Part shown: in pieces, positions 29,066 through 38,814 of the stretch
How the letters are laid out: the number at the start of each line of letters is the position of its first letter
Numbering within the stretch: the first letter of the stretch is position 1
Origin: Streptococcus hyointestinalis
Lineage (GTDB): Bacteria; Bacillota; Bacilli; Lactobacillales; Streptococcaceae
DNA length: 64,000 nucleotides
Reading direction: 5' to 3'
NCBI RefSeq assembly: GCF_011039275.1
Contig: NZ_JAAKGB010000001.1
Location: 1,984,001 to 2,048,000, forward strand
The notes under the pieces: generated by a model
The model's input: only the letters and a program-made list of their open reading frames with translations
What the model was told of the DNA's origin: nothing
Databases searched by the model: none
Program-made: the position numbers and the translations under genes

Positions 29066-29566
29066 CTAGATCTTATTTTCTGCTTTTGCTGCTTTTTGCA
29101 GGGCTCTTTTATGCTTGAAAAAGGTCTGCAACAACTCTGCGCACTCTTTTTCTAAGACACCACTTTCGACCTCTACACGGTGGTTGAGCCGCTCATCTGT
29201 CAAAATCTGATAAAGACTCTCAGCGCCACCAAACTTAGCATTTTTAGCGCCATAGATGACCTGTGGAATGCGAGCAAGCCCAATCGCTCCGCTACACATG
29301 ACACAAGGCTCAATGGTCACAAAAAGCGTCGTATCCAGCAAGCGCCAATTACCCTCAAAGCTGTTGGCTTGATTGATTGCCATGACCTCTGCATGGAGGA
29401 TAGCCTGCTGCTTTTCCTCACGTGCATTGTGCCCTCGTCCGATAATCTCGCCATCCTTGACGATAACACAGCCAATGGGAATCTCGTTTTTAGCCAGCGA
29501 CTTTTGCGCTTCAAGTAGCGCCTGCTCCATGTAGTAGGATTTTTCTTGCTCTGAAAATGTCGCCAT
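29066..29566 (-). CDS. tadA: tRNA adenosine(34) deaminase TadA
   Basis: 166 residues starting MATFSEQEKSYYMEQALLEA; the ATG overlaps the stop of the upstream gene (TAATG). Zinc deaminase signature: LHAEVMAINQA (His-Ala-Glu) and EPCVMCSGAIGLARIP (PCxxC). Converts A34 to inosine in tRNA-Arg(ACG). C-terminal basic helices (FFKHKRALQKAAK) bind tRNA. The SRP RNA gene follows downstream. Confidence 0.95.
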   Translation of the reverse strand: MATFSEQEKSYYMEQALLEAQKSLAKNEIPIGCVIVKDGEIIGRGHNAREEKQQAILHAEVMAINQANSFEGNWRLLDTTLFVTIEPCVMCSGAIGLARIPQVIYGAKNAKFGGAESLYQILTDERLNHRVEVESGVLEKECAELLQTFFKHKRALQKAAKAENKI

Positions 29567-30342
29567 TAGAGCGCTCCTAGATCCCATGATTTATGTGGGC
29601 TAGCAAGGTCAACTGGAATACCCTTACTGTAGTGTTCAGCCTGCTCACGTAGCACTTCTAGATAGTTCTCCTCTGGGATACCTTTTCCTGGAAATTGTGG
29701 GACGTGCGTAAGCACCAGTTTTTTGACCTTGGCTTTGCTGGCAATCTCACCTGCTTCTTTTGAGGTTAGGTGAGCAGGGTGATTTTCATTTCCCTCAAAG
29801 AGATAGACATCTGCTAAGAACAAGTCCGCTCCCTTTGTAAAAGGCGCTAACTTGTCAAAATAGCCTGTATCGCCTGTAAAGACAAGGGTTTGTCCTGTCT
29901 CACGCTCTACGATACGCATAGCATAGCAGACAACAGGGTGCACCGTTTTGATAAAGGTAACATCAAAAGGACCAATCTGCTCAACACCCGCCGTATGGTA
30001 AGCAATCCCCTTTGCCACATCAGGCAAAGTCAATTTTGAAAACTCATAGCTGTCCTCGTCATGTCCATAGACTGGAAGCACCTTTGGACTCCAGAGATGT
30101 TTTGGGTAGAGCTGGCGGTAGTGAAAGAGCACGCCCAAGTCTGCGATGTGGTCTGGATGGTAGTGGCTGATAATGACAGCATCCACATCCAGCGGGCTGA
30201 TTTCTTTTTCTAACTCATTGACCGCACGGCTCCCCACGTCCATAAGCAGTTGAAAACCATTGTCAGCGGTGATGAGGTAGCTGGTTGTGCCAGCGTCTTT
30301 ATAAGGATAGCCTCCCCAGCAGCCGATTGTTGTTAATTTCAT
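29566..30342 (-). CDS. MBL-fold metallo-hydrolase
   Basis: 258 residues. Metallo-beta-lactamase metal site: ISHYHPDHIADLG (HxHxDH, about residues 58-70), a downstream His in TVHPVVCY, LVFTGDTGYF with the bridging Asp, and VLTHVPQF near the end. The overall pattern resembles RNase Z/phosphodiesterase-like cytosolic members rather than antibiotic hydrolases. Overlaps tadA by one base, suggesting an operon. Substrate unknown. Confidence 0.85.
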   Translation of the reverse strand: MKLTTIGCWGGYPYKDAGTTSYLITADNGFQLLMDVGSRAVNELEKEISPLDVDAVIISHYHPDHIADLGVLFHYRQLYPKHLWSPKVLPVYGHDEDSYEFSKLTLPDVAKGIAYHTAGVEQIGPFDVTFIKTVHPVVCYAMRIVERETGQTLVFTGDTGYFDKLAPFTKGADLFLADVYLFEGNENHPAHLTSKEAGEIASKAKVKKLVLTHVPQFPGKGIPEENYLEVLREQAEHYSKGIPVDLASPHKSWDLGAL

Positions 30343-30438
30343 ACGAACACCTTCTTTTGTTTAGATACTTCAATTATATCAAATTACAGCAAAACTGCCT
30401 TGGATAGAGCTGCTCCTAGACTAAAAATGTTAGCTCTA

Positions 30439-31665
<1,227 letters not shown>

Positions 31666-31666
31666 G

Positions 31667-31695
31667 ATTGTACCAAAAAAAGAGAAGCTTGTCAT
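31667..31695 (-). promoter_or_regulatory. tgt promoter
   Basis: ATGACA (31690-31695), 17-bp spacer ending TGG, TACAAT (31667-31672) on the minus strand; one mismatch to consensus in each hexamer plus an extended -10 TG. Confidence 0.75.
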
Positions 31696-31762
31696 GAGGC
31701 ATTCGCCTAACCATAGAATATGGTATAATAGAGCTAACGACGACATAGTGTAAAGGAGAATT

Positions 31763-32503
31763 ATGCGCATTTCTGACATCAAAACTACCGCAAGACGCCT
31801 GATTGCAGGCACCAAGGGCAGCTACGCTCTGTATGCTATCGCTATCATGCTGGTCTATGCTTCGCTACTGCTAGGCTTTACACCAAGTGAGACAGGCGTT
31901 GGCTTTAATCTTACTAGCCTGTTGATTAGCCTTTTGACCTTGTTTTTCACTTTATCAGCGAACTTTACCATGCTGTTAGTCGCAAGAAATCAAAAACAGT
32001 CCGTGCAGTTTTCAGACAATCAGCTCGCTTTTTCAAAGCATTACGTCTGGCGTTTGCTACTGCTTTACATCGTGCAAGGTATCTTTTTAATGCTTCTCTT
32101 AGGGGTGGCGCTTTTAGGGATTAGTCTCATTATTCTTGGGAACTACTTGGTCACGATTGATACGACCAGCTACTATCCTCTGGCTTTCACTTGCTTAGGT
32201 TGGATTTTTAGCGTGTATGGTGTTATCGCTGTCGTTCGCTACTACTTTGCCTATCGCATGACAGCTTACATCGCTTTTGATAGGATTAACCGTGACCCTG
32301 ACAACTACCCTGGCACGCTTGCCATTATCAAGGACAGCATTGCTCTTATGAAAGGATACAAGTGGCGATTATTTCTGCTGGATCTGAGCTTTATCCTTTG
32401 GTATCTGCTGATTTTGATGACCTTTGGTCTCGCCTACATCTACGTCCTCCCCTACACCAACGCAAGCGAAGTTATCTTTTATCAACAATTGAAAAAAGCT
32501 TAA
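31763..32503 (+). CDS. DUF975 family membrane protein
   Basis: 246 residues, MRISDIKTTARRLIAGTKGS is the typical DUF975 start. Six hydrophobic segments (e.g. ALYAIAIMLVYASLLLG, LTLFFTLSANFTMLLVA, FLMLLLGVALLGISLII) and the conserved late motif MKGYKWRLFLLDLSFILWYL then YTNASEVIFYQQL. An extended -10 promoter TGGTATAAT lies about 30 bp upstream and AAAGGAG before the ATG. Function unknown; integral membrane family widespread in lactic acid bacteria. Confidence 0.88.
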   Translation: MRISDIKTTARRLIAGTKGSYALYAIAIMLVYASLLLGFTPSETGVGFNLTSLLISLLTLFFTLSANFTMLLVARNQKQSVQFSDNQLAFSKHYVWRLLLLYIVQGIFLMLLLGVALLGISLIILGNYLVTIDTTSYYPLAFTCLGWIFSVYGVIAVVRYYFAYRMTAYIAFDRINRDPDNYPGTLAIIKDSIALMKGYKWRLFLLDLSFILWYLLILMTFGLAYIYVLPYTNASEVIFYQQLKKA

Positions 32504-32526
32504 AACCACTGCTCGCAGTGGTTTTT
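32502..32526. terminator. Terminator shared by DUF975 and thioesterase genes
   Basis: AAAACCACTG-ctcg-CAGTGGTTTTT, perfect stem with A and T tails, works in both directions; it includes the stop codons of both convergent genes. Confidence 0.88.
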
Positions 32527-32911
32527 ATGTGTTCTTATCCTCACCTGTGACAAACATGGTAAAAGTCGCTTTGACGATGAGTTCGCCAGCTTGATTGGTG
32601 ATGGTCGTCTCAACAATCTTAGTAGACTTGCCATCGTGCAGACAACGTCCTTCAATGGTCAAACAATCCTCCAGCTGACCTGCTTTTAGGTAGTTGATAC
32701 TGGATTGCATAGTGACAGCATTGTAACCTAGCGACCTTGCTACTAGACCACTGACTTGGTCACACAGGGTAAAGAGATAGCCACCGTGAGCATGCCCGTA
32801 GTAATTGAGCGAATGCGGCACCACCTTGGTCATCACTACAACATGCCCCGCTTCAAACGCAAGCAACTCATAATTTTCAAAAACACGTATCTCATGTAAA
32901 TAATCTGTCAT
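32525..32911 (-). CDS. PaaI-type hotdog thioesterase
   Basis: 128 residues from MTDYLHEIRVFENYELLAFE (a second Met one codon earlier). Hotdog-fold signature SLNYYGHAHGGYLFTLCDQV, with the HGG loop and the long helix behind it, then SINYLKAGQLEDCLTIEGRC and TITNQAGELIVKATFTMFV. Probably hydrolyses small acyl- or phenylacetyl-like CoA thioesters as a tetramer. Single gene between leuS and DUF975. Confidence 0.85.
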   Translation of the reverse strand: MTDYLHEIRVFENYELLAFEAGHVVVMTKVVPHSLNYYGHAHGGYLFTLCDQVSGLVARSLGYNAVTMQSSINYLKAGQLEDCLTIEGRCLHDGKSTKIVETTITNQAGELIVKATFTMFVTGEDKNT

Positions 32912-32939
32912 CACAAGACCTCCTTAATTTTCTTAATGT

Positions 32940-32965
32940 AAAAAAGTTGGCAAAGCCAACTTTTT
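32940..32965 (-). terminator. leuS terminator
   Basis: AAAAAGTTGGC-ttt-GCCAACTTTTT on the minus strand, a perfect 11-bp repeat directly after leuS; also suited to stop plus-strand transcription. Confidence 0.9.
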
Positions 32966-32966
32966 A

Positions 32967-35468
32967 TTATTTCACCACGATATTAACTAGTTTATTTGGT
33001 ACAGCAATGACCTTGATAATCTCTTTCCCAGCGATTTCGGCTTGGATTTTGTCGTTTTCAAGCGCCACTTTTTGCAGGTCTTCACGCGAAAGGTCTTTTG
33101 CGACCATGAGTTTGGCACGGACTTTGCCCTTGATTTGGACGACGATTTCAATCTCGTCTTCGATGAGCTTGCTTTCATCCCAAGTTGGCCAAGCCACATA
33201 AGAGATAGACTCGCCTGATTCGGTCAAGACTTGCCAGAGCTCTTCAGACAAGTGCGGTGCAAATGGTGCAAGCAGCTGCACGAAGCCTTTAGCGTAGTCA
33301 GCGTAGAGGGCATCTTCTTTATTGGCACTATTGACAAAGACCATAAGCTGAGCAATTGCCGTGTTGAACTTGAGCTGCTCGATTTGCTCAGTGACAGACT
33401 TAACGGTTTCATTGTAAACCTTGTCAAGATTGCCCTTATTTTCAGTAGTGATAGGCTTAGTCGTGATAAGGCGGTAGACACGGTCAAGGAACTTGCGGCT
33501 ACCTTCTAGACCTTCTTCGCTCCAAGCGATAGAAGCGTCAAGCGGCCCCATAAACATCTCGTAAACACGCAAAGTATCTGCCCCGTACTGCTCAACCACA
33601 TCGTCTGGATTGACCACATTTTTAAGCGACTTAGACATCTTAGCTGGTGCTTGCTCCAGCTCTTCGCCAGTCTCGATATGGAAATACTTGCCATCACGCT
33701 TCTCAACCTTATCGGTCGCAACCAGCGCCCCACGGCTATCACGGTAGCTAGTGCCCAAAATCATCCCTTGGTTAAAGAGTTTTTGGAAAGGCTCCTTGGT
33801 TGGCACGACACCAATATCATAGAGGAACTTATGCCAGAAGCGAGCGTAGAGCAGGTGAAGCACGGCGTGCTCCGCTCCACCGATATAGATGTCCACTGGC
33901 AACCAAGCCTTGAGCAGATCCTCATCAGCCAGCTTTTCCTTGTTTTTCGGATCGATATAGCGCAGGTAATACCAGCTAGAGCCAGCCCACTGTGGCATGG
34001 TGTTGGTCTCACGGCGTCCCTTGACCCCGTCCTCACGAGTAACTGTCAACCAGTCTGTCAAGTTGGCGAGGGGACTTTCACCTGTACCAGACGGCTTGAT
34101 GTTGTCTGTCTTTGGCAGAACCAAAGGCAATTCACTCTCTGGCACAGCTGTTGATGTGCCATCCTCCCAATGGATAATCGGAATTGGCTCACCCCAGTAG
34201 CGTTGACGGCTAAAGAGCCAGTCACGCAGGCGATAGTTGACCTGCTTTTGACCAAACCCCTTGTCCTCAAGGAAGGCAACCATCTTGTCAATGGCTGCTT
34301 CCTTATCAAGACCATCGAGAAACTCTGAGTTGATGTGTGGTCCGTCCTCGGTGTAGGCTTCTTTTTCCACATCGCCACCAGCCAAGACTGGGATAATCTC
34401 AAGCCCAAAGGTCTTAGCAAACTCCCAGTCACGGGTATCGTGGGCAGGTACCGCCATAATGGCACCTGTGCCGTAGCTAGAAAGCACGTAGTCAGCAATC
34501 CAGATTGGAATTTCACGACCGTTGACAGGGTTGATGGCATAAGCGCCAGTCCAGACGCCAGTCTTTTCCTTAGCAAGATCTGTACGAGCAAGGTCAGACT
34601 TGAGGCTGGCTTGGTGCTTGTAGTCCGCAACTGCCTCAGCCTGCTCAGGACTAGTAATCGCGTCTACCAGCTCATGCTCAGGCGCAAGCACGGCATAGGT
34701 AGCACCAAAGAGCGTGTCAGGGCGAGTGGTGTAGACGGTGAAGGTCTTGTCGGTGCCAGCGACTTTGAAGTCCACATGCGCACCTGTTGACTTGCCAATC
34801 CAGTTGCGCTGCATATCCTTGATAGACTCTGGCCAGTCAAGCTCGTCAAGGTCATTGAGGAGACGCTCAGCGTAGGCTGTGATTTTCAGCATCCATTGGT
34901 GCATGGGCTTGCGCACGACTGGATAGCCACCACGCTCAGAGGTACCGTCAGGCAGCACTTCTTCGTTGGCGATGGCTGTTCCCAGCTCCTCAACCCAGTT
35001 GACCGGTACTTCTGCCTCGTAGGCAAGCCCTTTTTCGTAGAGCTTGGTGAAAATCCACTGTGTCCACTTGTAGTAGTCTGGGTCTGTGGTGTTGATTTCA
35101 CGGTCCCAATCGTAGGAGAAGCCTAGAGCATTGATTTGGCGCTTGAAGTTAGCGATATTTTCTGCAGTAAATTCAGCTGGGTCATTGCCCGTATCCATAG
35201 CATACTGCTCTGCAGGTAGACCAAAAGCGTCCCAGCCCATAGGATGGAGGACATTGTAGCCCTGGGCACGCTTGTAACGACTGAGAATGTCTGTCGCTGT
35301 GTAGCCCTCTGGGTGCCCTACGTGAAGCCCTGCACCTGATGGATAAGGGAACATATCTAGCGCATAGAAGTTGGGTTTTGTGCTGTCTGTCCCCGTTTTG
35401 AAGGTGTGATTGTCCGCCCAAAAAGCCTGCCATTTGGGCTCGATATCTTTGTGATTGTAGTAGGTCAT
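32967..35468 (-). CDS. leuS: Leucyl-tRNA synthetase
   Basis: 833 residues from [20 protein letters not shown], standard bacterial length. HIGH motif as [12 protein letters not shown] (about 50-61), CP1 editing domain with [14 protein letters not shown] and [13 protein letters not shown], and KMSKS as [12 protein letters not shown] (about 610-621). Class Ia synthetase charging tRNA-Leu. TATAAT lies about 30 bp upstream; no T-box leader is visible in the roughly 100-bp upstream gap, so regulation appears simple. Confidence 0.98.
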   Translation of the reverse strand: MTYYNHKDIEPKWQAFWADNHTFKTGTDSTKPNFYALDMFPYPSGAGLHVGHPEGYTATDILSRYKRAQGYNVLHPMGWDAFGLPAEQYAMDTGNDPAEFTAENIANFKRQINALGFSYDWDREINTTDPDYYKWTQWIFTKLYEKGLAYEAEVPVNWVEELGTAIANEEVLPDGTSERGGYPVVRKPMHQWMLKITAYAERLLNDLDELDWPESIKDMQRNWIGKSTGAHVDFKVAGTDKTFTVYTTRPDTLFGATYAVLAPEHELVDAITSPEQAEAVADYKHQASLKSDLARTDLAKEKTGVWTGAYAINPVNGREIPIWIADYVLSSYGTGAIMAVPAHDTRDWEFAKTFGLEIIPVLAGGDVEKEAYTEDGPHINSEFLDGLDKEAAIDKMVAFLEDKGFGQKQVNYRLRDWLFSRQRYWGEPIPIIHWEDGTSTAVPESELPLVLPKTDNIKPSGTGESPLANLTDWLTVTREDGVKGRRETNTMPQWAGSSWYYLRYIDPKNKEKLADEDLLKAWLPVDIYIGGAEHAVLHLLYARFWHKFLYDIGVVPTKEPFQKLFNQGMILGTSYRDSRGALVATDKVEKRDGKYFHIETGEELEQAPAKMSKSLKNVVNPDDVVEQYGADTLRVYEMFMGPLDASIAWSEEGLEGSRKFLDRVYRLITTKPITTENKGNLDKVYNETVKSVTEQIEQLKFNTAIAQLMVFVNSANKEDALYADYAKGFVQLLAPFAPHLSEELWQVLTESGESISYVAWPTWDESKLIEDEIEIVVQIKGKVRAKLMVAKDLSREDLQKVALENDKIQAEIAGKEIIKVIAVPNKLVNIVVK

Positions 35469-35566
35469 ATCTTTCTCCAAATCTTGTAGTTCTCTCTATT
35501 ATACCCTTTTTTAGGGATTTTTGAAATAGCTGAGTAAGGGATAAGATAGAGAAAGTTTTTAGAAAA

Positions 35567-36042
35567 CTAAGACAGCTTTTTCAAGAAAAACTGACTCACA
35601 GCTGCGCTTTCTTGAGCGACATAGTCTGGTTTCCAGTAGGTTTCGATATGATTAGCGCCTTTTATCAATACCAGCTCTTTGTCTAGCGTGCCTGTAGCTT
35701 TCTCAAAGACAGCGTCTGTCATGTAGCGTGTATCAGAAATATCCCCAGCCACCATCAAGAGCGGCTGATCTATCAAGTCCACTTGATTTTCAGCGTCCCA
35801 AGCCATCAAATCAAGCAAACTCATAGCCGTATAGCGGCTTTGGGAGTTAGGATGATAGTGCGTATCGCTATAATACTGAGTTCCATCACGATAAAGCCCG
35901 CAGGAATCTTTTCTAGCTCCTCCTGCGTGTAGTGCGTCTGATGAGTGAGGAGTTCACCGATATAATCCACCTGACCGGTTTTAGCATAGTGTGCTCGTGC
36001 TTGACTAGCTGCTTGCAAACGCTCAGCCACGCTATCAAGCAA
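35567..36042 (-). pseudogene. Alpha/beta hydrolase gene, 5'-truncated and frameshifted
   Basis: Two frames together give the C-terminal half of an alpha/beta hydrolase. The first part reads SVAERLQAASQARAHYAKTG to LEKIPAGF; adding one T to a TTT at about 35894 continues YRDGTQYYSDTHYHPNSQ, SRYTAMSLLDLMAWDAEN, and the final part LLMVAGDISDTRYMTDAVF and KGANHIETYWKPDYV with the catalytic Asp-region and His. The N-terminal part with the nucleophile elbow is missing at the boundary with the glucosidase gene. Two separate lesions mark it as dead. Confidence 0.82.
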
Positions 36043-36047
36043 CCTTT

Positions 36048-37691
36048 TTACTGTCTCTTTTCAAAGACATGATAAGCATAAGCTGGCAAGTCCATTTCTT
36101 TTTTCAATGTTTCACAAGAAACGTCTTGCCCAAGGTCGAGTTCTTGCCAGTTATTTTCTAAAATGCTGTCTGGCAATGTCACAGAGGCTGTGTGCTTGGT
36201 TAGATTGACCAGTACCAACAGCTCCTCGTTACCTAGTACACGCTGGTAGGCAAAAACGGCTGCATTTCCCTCATCAACAGGATAATAATGCCCCTCTGCT
36301 ATCAGCTTGCTCTCATGCCGTAGCGCGATGAGTTTCTGGTAGAGATAGAAGGTCGAGTTTTTATCAGACAGAGCTTTCTTAACATTACGCTCAGCGTAGT
36401 TACTACTTAGTATCAGCCAAGGCTGAGCTTTGCTAAAGCCCGCTTGAGGGCTATCATCCCACTGCATGGGGCTTCTAGCATGGTCTCGTGACCAAGCGCT
36501 GACCTTATCAAGCGCCTCCTGTGGCGTAAGTCCCTTTTCTATATAGTCCTCATAAGCCTTGACATCACGCACCGTTACACTATCCATCTGGCTAAGCTCC
36601 GTGAAATGAAGCCCAGACATGGCAATCTCCTGCCCTTGGTAGATAAAGGGTGTCCCTCGCAGGAGAAAATAAGCCACAGCAAAGGCTTTGCTAGCTGCCA
36701 CAGACCCATCCCCAAAGGACTGGACGATACGAGGAATGTCATGATTTTCTAGATAAAGCCCGCACCAACCGTCAGGATCCATGTCCTTTTGCCAGCGATT
36801 GAGAACAGCCATAAAGTCAGGGACACTACCACGATTGTCAGCGTCTCTGGCATTATGCTCCCACTCAAAAATCATGGTCATATAACCGCCATCGCCTGTC
36901 CAGCTGCTAGCTTCTGGACTGCGCACACCACTTGCCTCACCGACCGTCAGAGCACCATTTGCATCAAAAATTGCCTTAAGCTCTGTCATGTAAGTCTTGA
37001 TTCCCTCGACATTCATAAAAGGTGCCCAAGGACCATCTCCCTCCCAGTCAGTCACTTGTGTGTCATAGGCTGCCTTTTGCAGATGACTAATGGCATCCAA
37101 GCGAAAACCGTCAATGCCAAGGTCAAACCAAAACTGAATCATGTCATAAATTGCCTGTCTGAGCTTGGGATTTTTCCAGTTGAGGTCTGGCTGACTCTTA
37201 TCAAAGATATGCAGGTAATAGCTCTGCGTCGCTTCATCATAAGTCCAAGCTGACTCGCCCTTAAAGGACTTCCAGTTATTGGGCGGACAGTCCTTTTTGC
37301 CCTCCACCCAATGGTAAAAGTCACGGTAGGGATTGTCCTTAGACGAGCGTGACGCACAAAACCAAGGGTGCTTGTCAGACGTGTGATTGACCACAAGGTC
37401 AAAGAGAACCTTAAGGCCAAGCGCATGCGCCTTATCCACTAACTCACGCACATCCGCAAGCGTCCCGTACTCTGGATTGATGTCCTGATAGTCTGAGATG
37501 TCGTAGCCGTTGTCCTTATTGGGCGATTTAAAGACAGGATTGAGCCAGATAAAGTCCACCCCTAGTTTTCTGAGATAAGGCAGTTTTGCAATCACTCCTT
37601 GAATATCCCCGATACCATCCCCATTGGTATCTAGGAAACTGCGTGGGTAAATCTGATAACCCGTTGCGTATTTGTACCAGTCAGCTGTCAT
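36048..37691 (-). CDS. GH13 alpha-glucosidase (maltase type)
   Basis: 547 residues from MTADWYKYATGYQIYPRSFL, AAGGAGG upstream (the longer frame is discarded). GH13 regions: NDGIGDIQG-like GDGIGDIQGVI, DLVVNHTSDKHPWF, GFRLDAISHL with the nucleophile Asp, LTVGEASGVRS with the acid Glu, and ENHDIPRI. The residue after the nucleophile is Ala (DAISH), which in the oligo-1,6-glucosidase subfamily goes with alpha-1,4 rather than alpha-1,6 specificity. A cre site lies in the leader, so CcpA control is likely. It probably splits maltose and maltodextrins in the cytoplasm. Confidence 0.88.
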   Translation of the reverse strand: MTADWYKYATGYQIYPRSFLDTNGDGIGDIQGVIAKLPYLRKLGVDFIWLNPVFKSPNKDNGYDISDYQDINPEYGTLADVRELVDKAHALGLKVLFDLVVNHTSDKHPWFCASRSSKDNPYRDFYHWVEGKKDCPPNNWKSFKGESAWTYDEATQSYYLHIFDKSQPDLNWKNPKLRQAIYDMIQFWFDLGIDGFRLDAISHLQKAAYDTQVTDWEGDGPWAPFMNVEGIKTYMTELKAIFDANGALTVGEASGVRSPEASSWTGDGGYMTMIFEWEHNARDADNRGSVPDFMAVLNRWQKDMDPDGWCGLYLENHDIPRIVQSFGDGSVAASKAFAVAYFLLRGTPFIYQGQEIAMSGLHFTELSQMDSVTVRDVKAYEDYIEKGLTPQEALDKVSAWSRDHARSPMQWDDSPQAGFSKAQPWLILSSNYAERNVKKALSDKNSTFYLYQKLIALRHESKLIAEGHYYPVDEGNAAVFAYQRVLGNEELLVLVNLTKHTASVTLPDSILENNWQELDLGQDVSCETLKKEMDLPAYAYHVFEKRQ

Positions 37692-37704
37692 CTTTTCCTC
37701 CTTC

Positions 37705-37718
37705 TTAAAGCGCTTACA
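37705..37718 (-). promoter_or_regulatory. cre site in the glucosidase leader
   Basis: TGTAAGCGCTTTAA on the minus strand, 14 bp before the ribosome site region; good CcpA consensus. TTGTCA 17 bp upstream could be the -35, putting the cre over the -10. Confidence 0.7.
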
Positions 37719-37732
37719 CCGTCCCTTTGACA

Positions 37733-37756
37733 AAAAAGCCTAAACAGGCTTTTTAT
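37733..37756 (-). terminator. nusG terminator
   Basis: Minus-strand AAAAAGCCT-gttt-AGGCTTTTTTG directly after the nusG stop codon. Confidence 0.85.
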
Positions 37757-38295
37757 TAAAGTTCTGCAATTTGGTAGAGTTCCACTTCAGCTTGTGTTTC
37801 TGAGCCGAACATACTAATCATCAATTTGACCTTGTTGCCATCAATCTCAACAACACGTCCTTCTTGACCAGTGAAAGCTCCATCGACGATTTGCACCACA
37901 TCCCCCTCTTTGATATTGGTGTCAAAGACATCAACGGTTTGACCCATTGAGATGAGGATAGAGCGGATTTCTTCTTCCAAGAGTGGTGTTGGTTTGGAAC
38001 GGTTCCCGTGTGAGCCGACAAATCCTGTAACGTTTGGTGTGTTACGCACAACAAACCAAGCTTCATCGGTCATGACCATCTCAACCAAGACATAACCTGG
38101 AAAACGGTTTTCCTCAACTTCTTTGACTTTACCATTTTTTTCCACATTGACCGTTTGCGTTGGGATTTCCACACGCAAGATGTTGTCCATCATGTTGTAG
38201 GTTTGTGCACGTTGGAGGAGGTTTTCTTTGACTTTATTTTCATATCCTGAGTAAGTTTGCAAAACAAACCAGCCCTTATCAAAACTATCTAGCAT
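37756..38295 (-). CDS. nusG: Transcription elongation/antitermination factor NusG
   Basis: 179 residues. NGN domain (1-110: GWFVLQTYSGYENKVKENLL, NRFPGYVLVEMVMTDEAWFV) and KOW domain (about 128-170: EGDVVQIVDGAFTGQEGRVV). Binds RNA polymerase and couples transcription to translation or to Rho. Has its own consensus promoter and is separated from secE by a terminator, so it is transcribed independently here. Confidence 0.97.
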   Translation of the reverse strand: MLDSFDKGWFVLQTYSGYENKVKENLLQRAQTYNMMDNILRVEIPTQTVNVEKNGKVKEVEENRFPGYVLVEMVMTDEAWFVVRNTPNVTGFVGSHGNRSKPTPLLEEEIRSILISMGQTVDVFDTNIKEGDVVQIVDGAFTGQEGRVVEIDGNKVKLMISMFGSETQAEVELYQIAEL

Positions 38296-38348
38296 ACTGT
38301 GTCCTTTCCTTAATAAAAAAGCCTAGACGGCTCCAGTTCTTTTCTTTC

Positions 38349-38377
38349 ATTATAGTAAAAGTCCCTCGTCTTGTCAA
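38349..38377 (-). promoter_or_regulatory. nusG promoter
   Basis: Perfect TTGACA (38372-38377), 17-bp spacer, perfect TATAAT (38349-38354) on the minus strand, about 55 bp before the nusG ATG. Confidence 0.9.
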
Positions 38378-38381
38378 TGAC

Positions 38382-38412
38382 AAAAAGAACTACAGCTGAT
38401 AAACTGTAGTTC
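38382..38412 (-). terminator. secE terminator
   Basis: GAACTACAG and CTGTAGTTC pair around an 8-nt loop, followed by TTTTTG on the minus strand; it sits right before the nusG promoter. Confidence 0.88.
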
Positions 38413-38419
38413 CTATCCA

Positions 38420-38599
38420 TTATCTGAAAAACTCGAGTAACTTCATCAAGCCTAGCTGTAAAAGCTTGTCAAAGATATAGATGATAACTGCGAAAAAGGC
38501 AGTGTATTCTAAGATGGCGATGAAGTCTGTCCAACGTTGCTTACGATTTGGCCAAGTCGTATCACGCAAGACTCTAAATGTCCCTGTAATAAACTTCAC
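38420..38599 (-). CDS. secE: Preprotein translocase subunit SecE
   Basis: 59 residues, GTG start at 38599 with GGAGGAGAATT upstream. Short SecE form with the conserved cytoplasmic helix FRVLRDTTWPNRKQRW (WPxxKQ motif) and one transmembrane helix (IAILEYTAFFAVIIYIFDKL). Clamps the two halves of SecY. Lies between rpmG and nusG in the usual order; too short to be found by simple gene callers. Confidence 0.93.
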   Translation of the reverse strand: MKFITGTFRVLRDTTWPNRKQRWTDFIAILEYTAFFAVIIYIFDKLLQLGLMKLLEFFR

Positions 38600-38613
38600 A
38601 ATTCTCCTCCTAA

Positions 38614-38766
38614 CTAGCGTGTTTCCTTGTGTAGGGTGTACTGTTTACAATGTTTACAAAATTTATTAACCTCTAGTCGTGTGGGTTTTGGATTGCTGCT
38701 GACAGCAATAGAGTAATTGCGGCTACCGCAATCAACACACGCTAGACTTGCTTTTTTCTGTACCAT
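38614..38766 (-). CDS. rpmG: 50S ribosomal protein L33
   Basis: 50 residues, [20 protein letters not shown], with four zinc-binding cysteines (ACVDCG and FCKHCKQ), the Zn-type paralogue. Ends TLHKETR. It precedes secE by 14 bp (a TTAGGAGG site lies between them), so the two are co-transcribed. The four-cysteine type is often replaced by a Cys-free copy under zinc limitation. Confidence 0.95.
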   Translation of the reverse strand: MVQKKASLACVDCGSRNYSIAVSSNPKPTRLEVNKFCKHCKQYTLHKETR

Positions 38767-38814
38767 AGTGCCTCCGTATGTGCTATTTTATCATGAAATG
38801 CTAGAGCTTGCAAG

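Noticed and set aside
35470..35566. T-box leader for leuS
   Set aside because: The upstream gap is only about 100 bp and has no specifier loop, T-box sequence or antiterminator.
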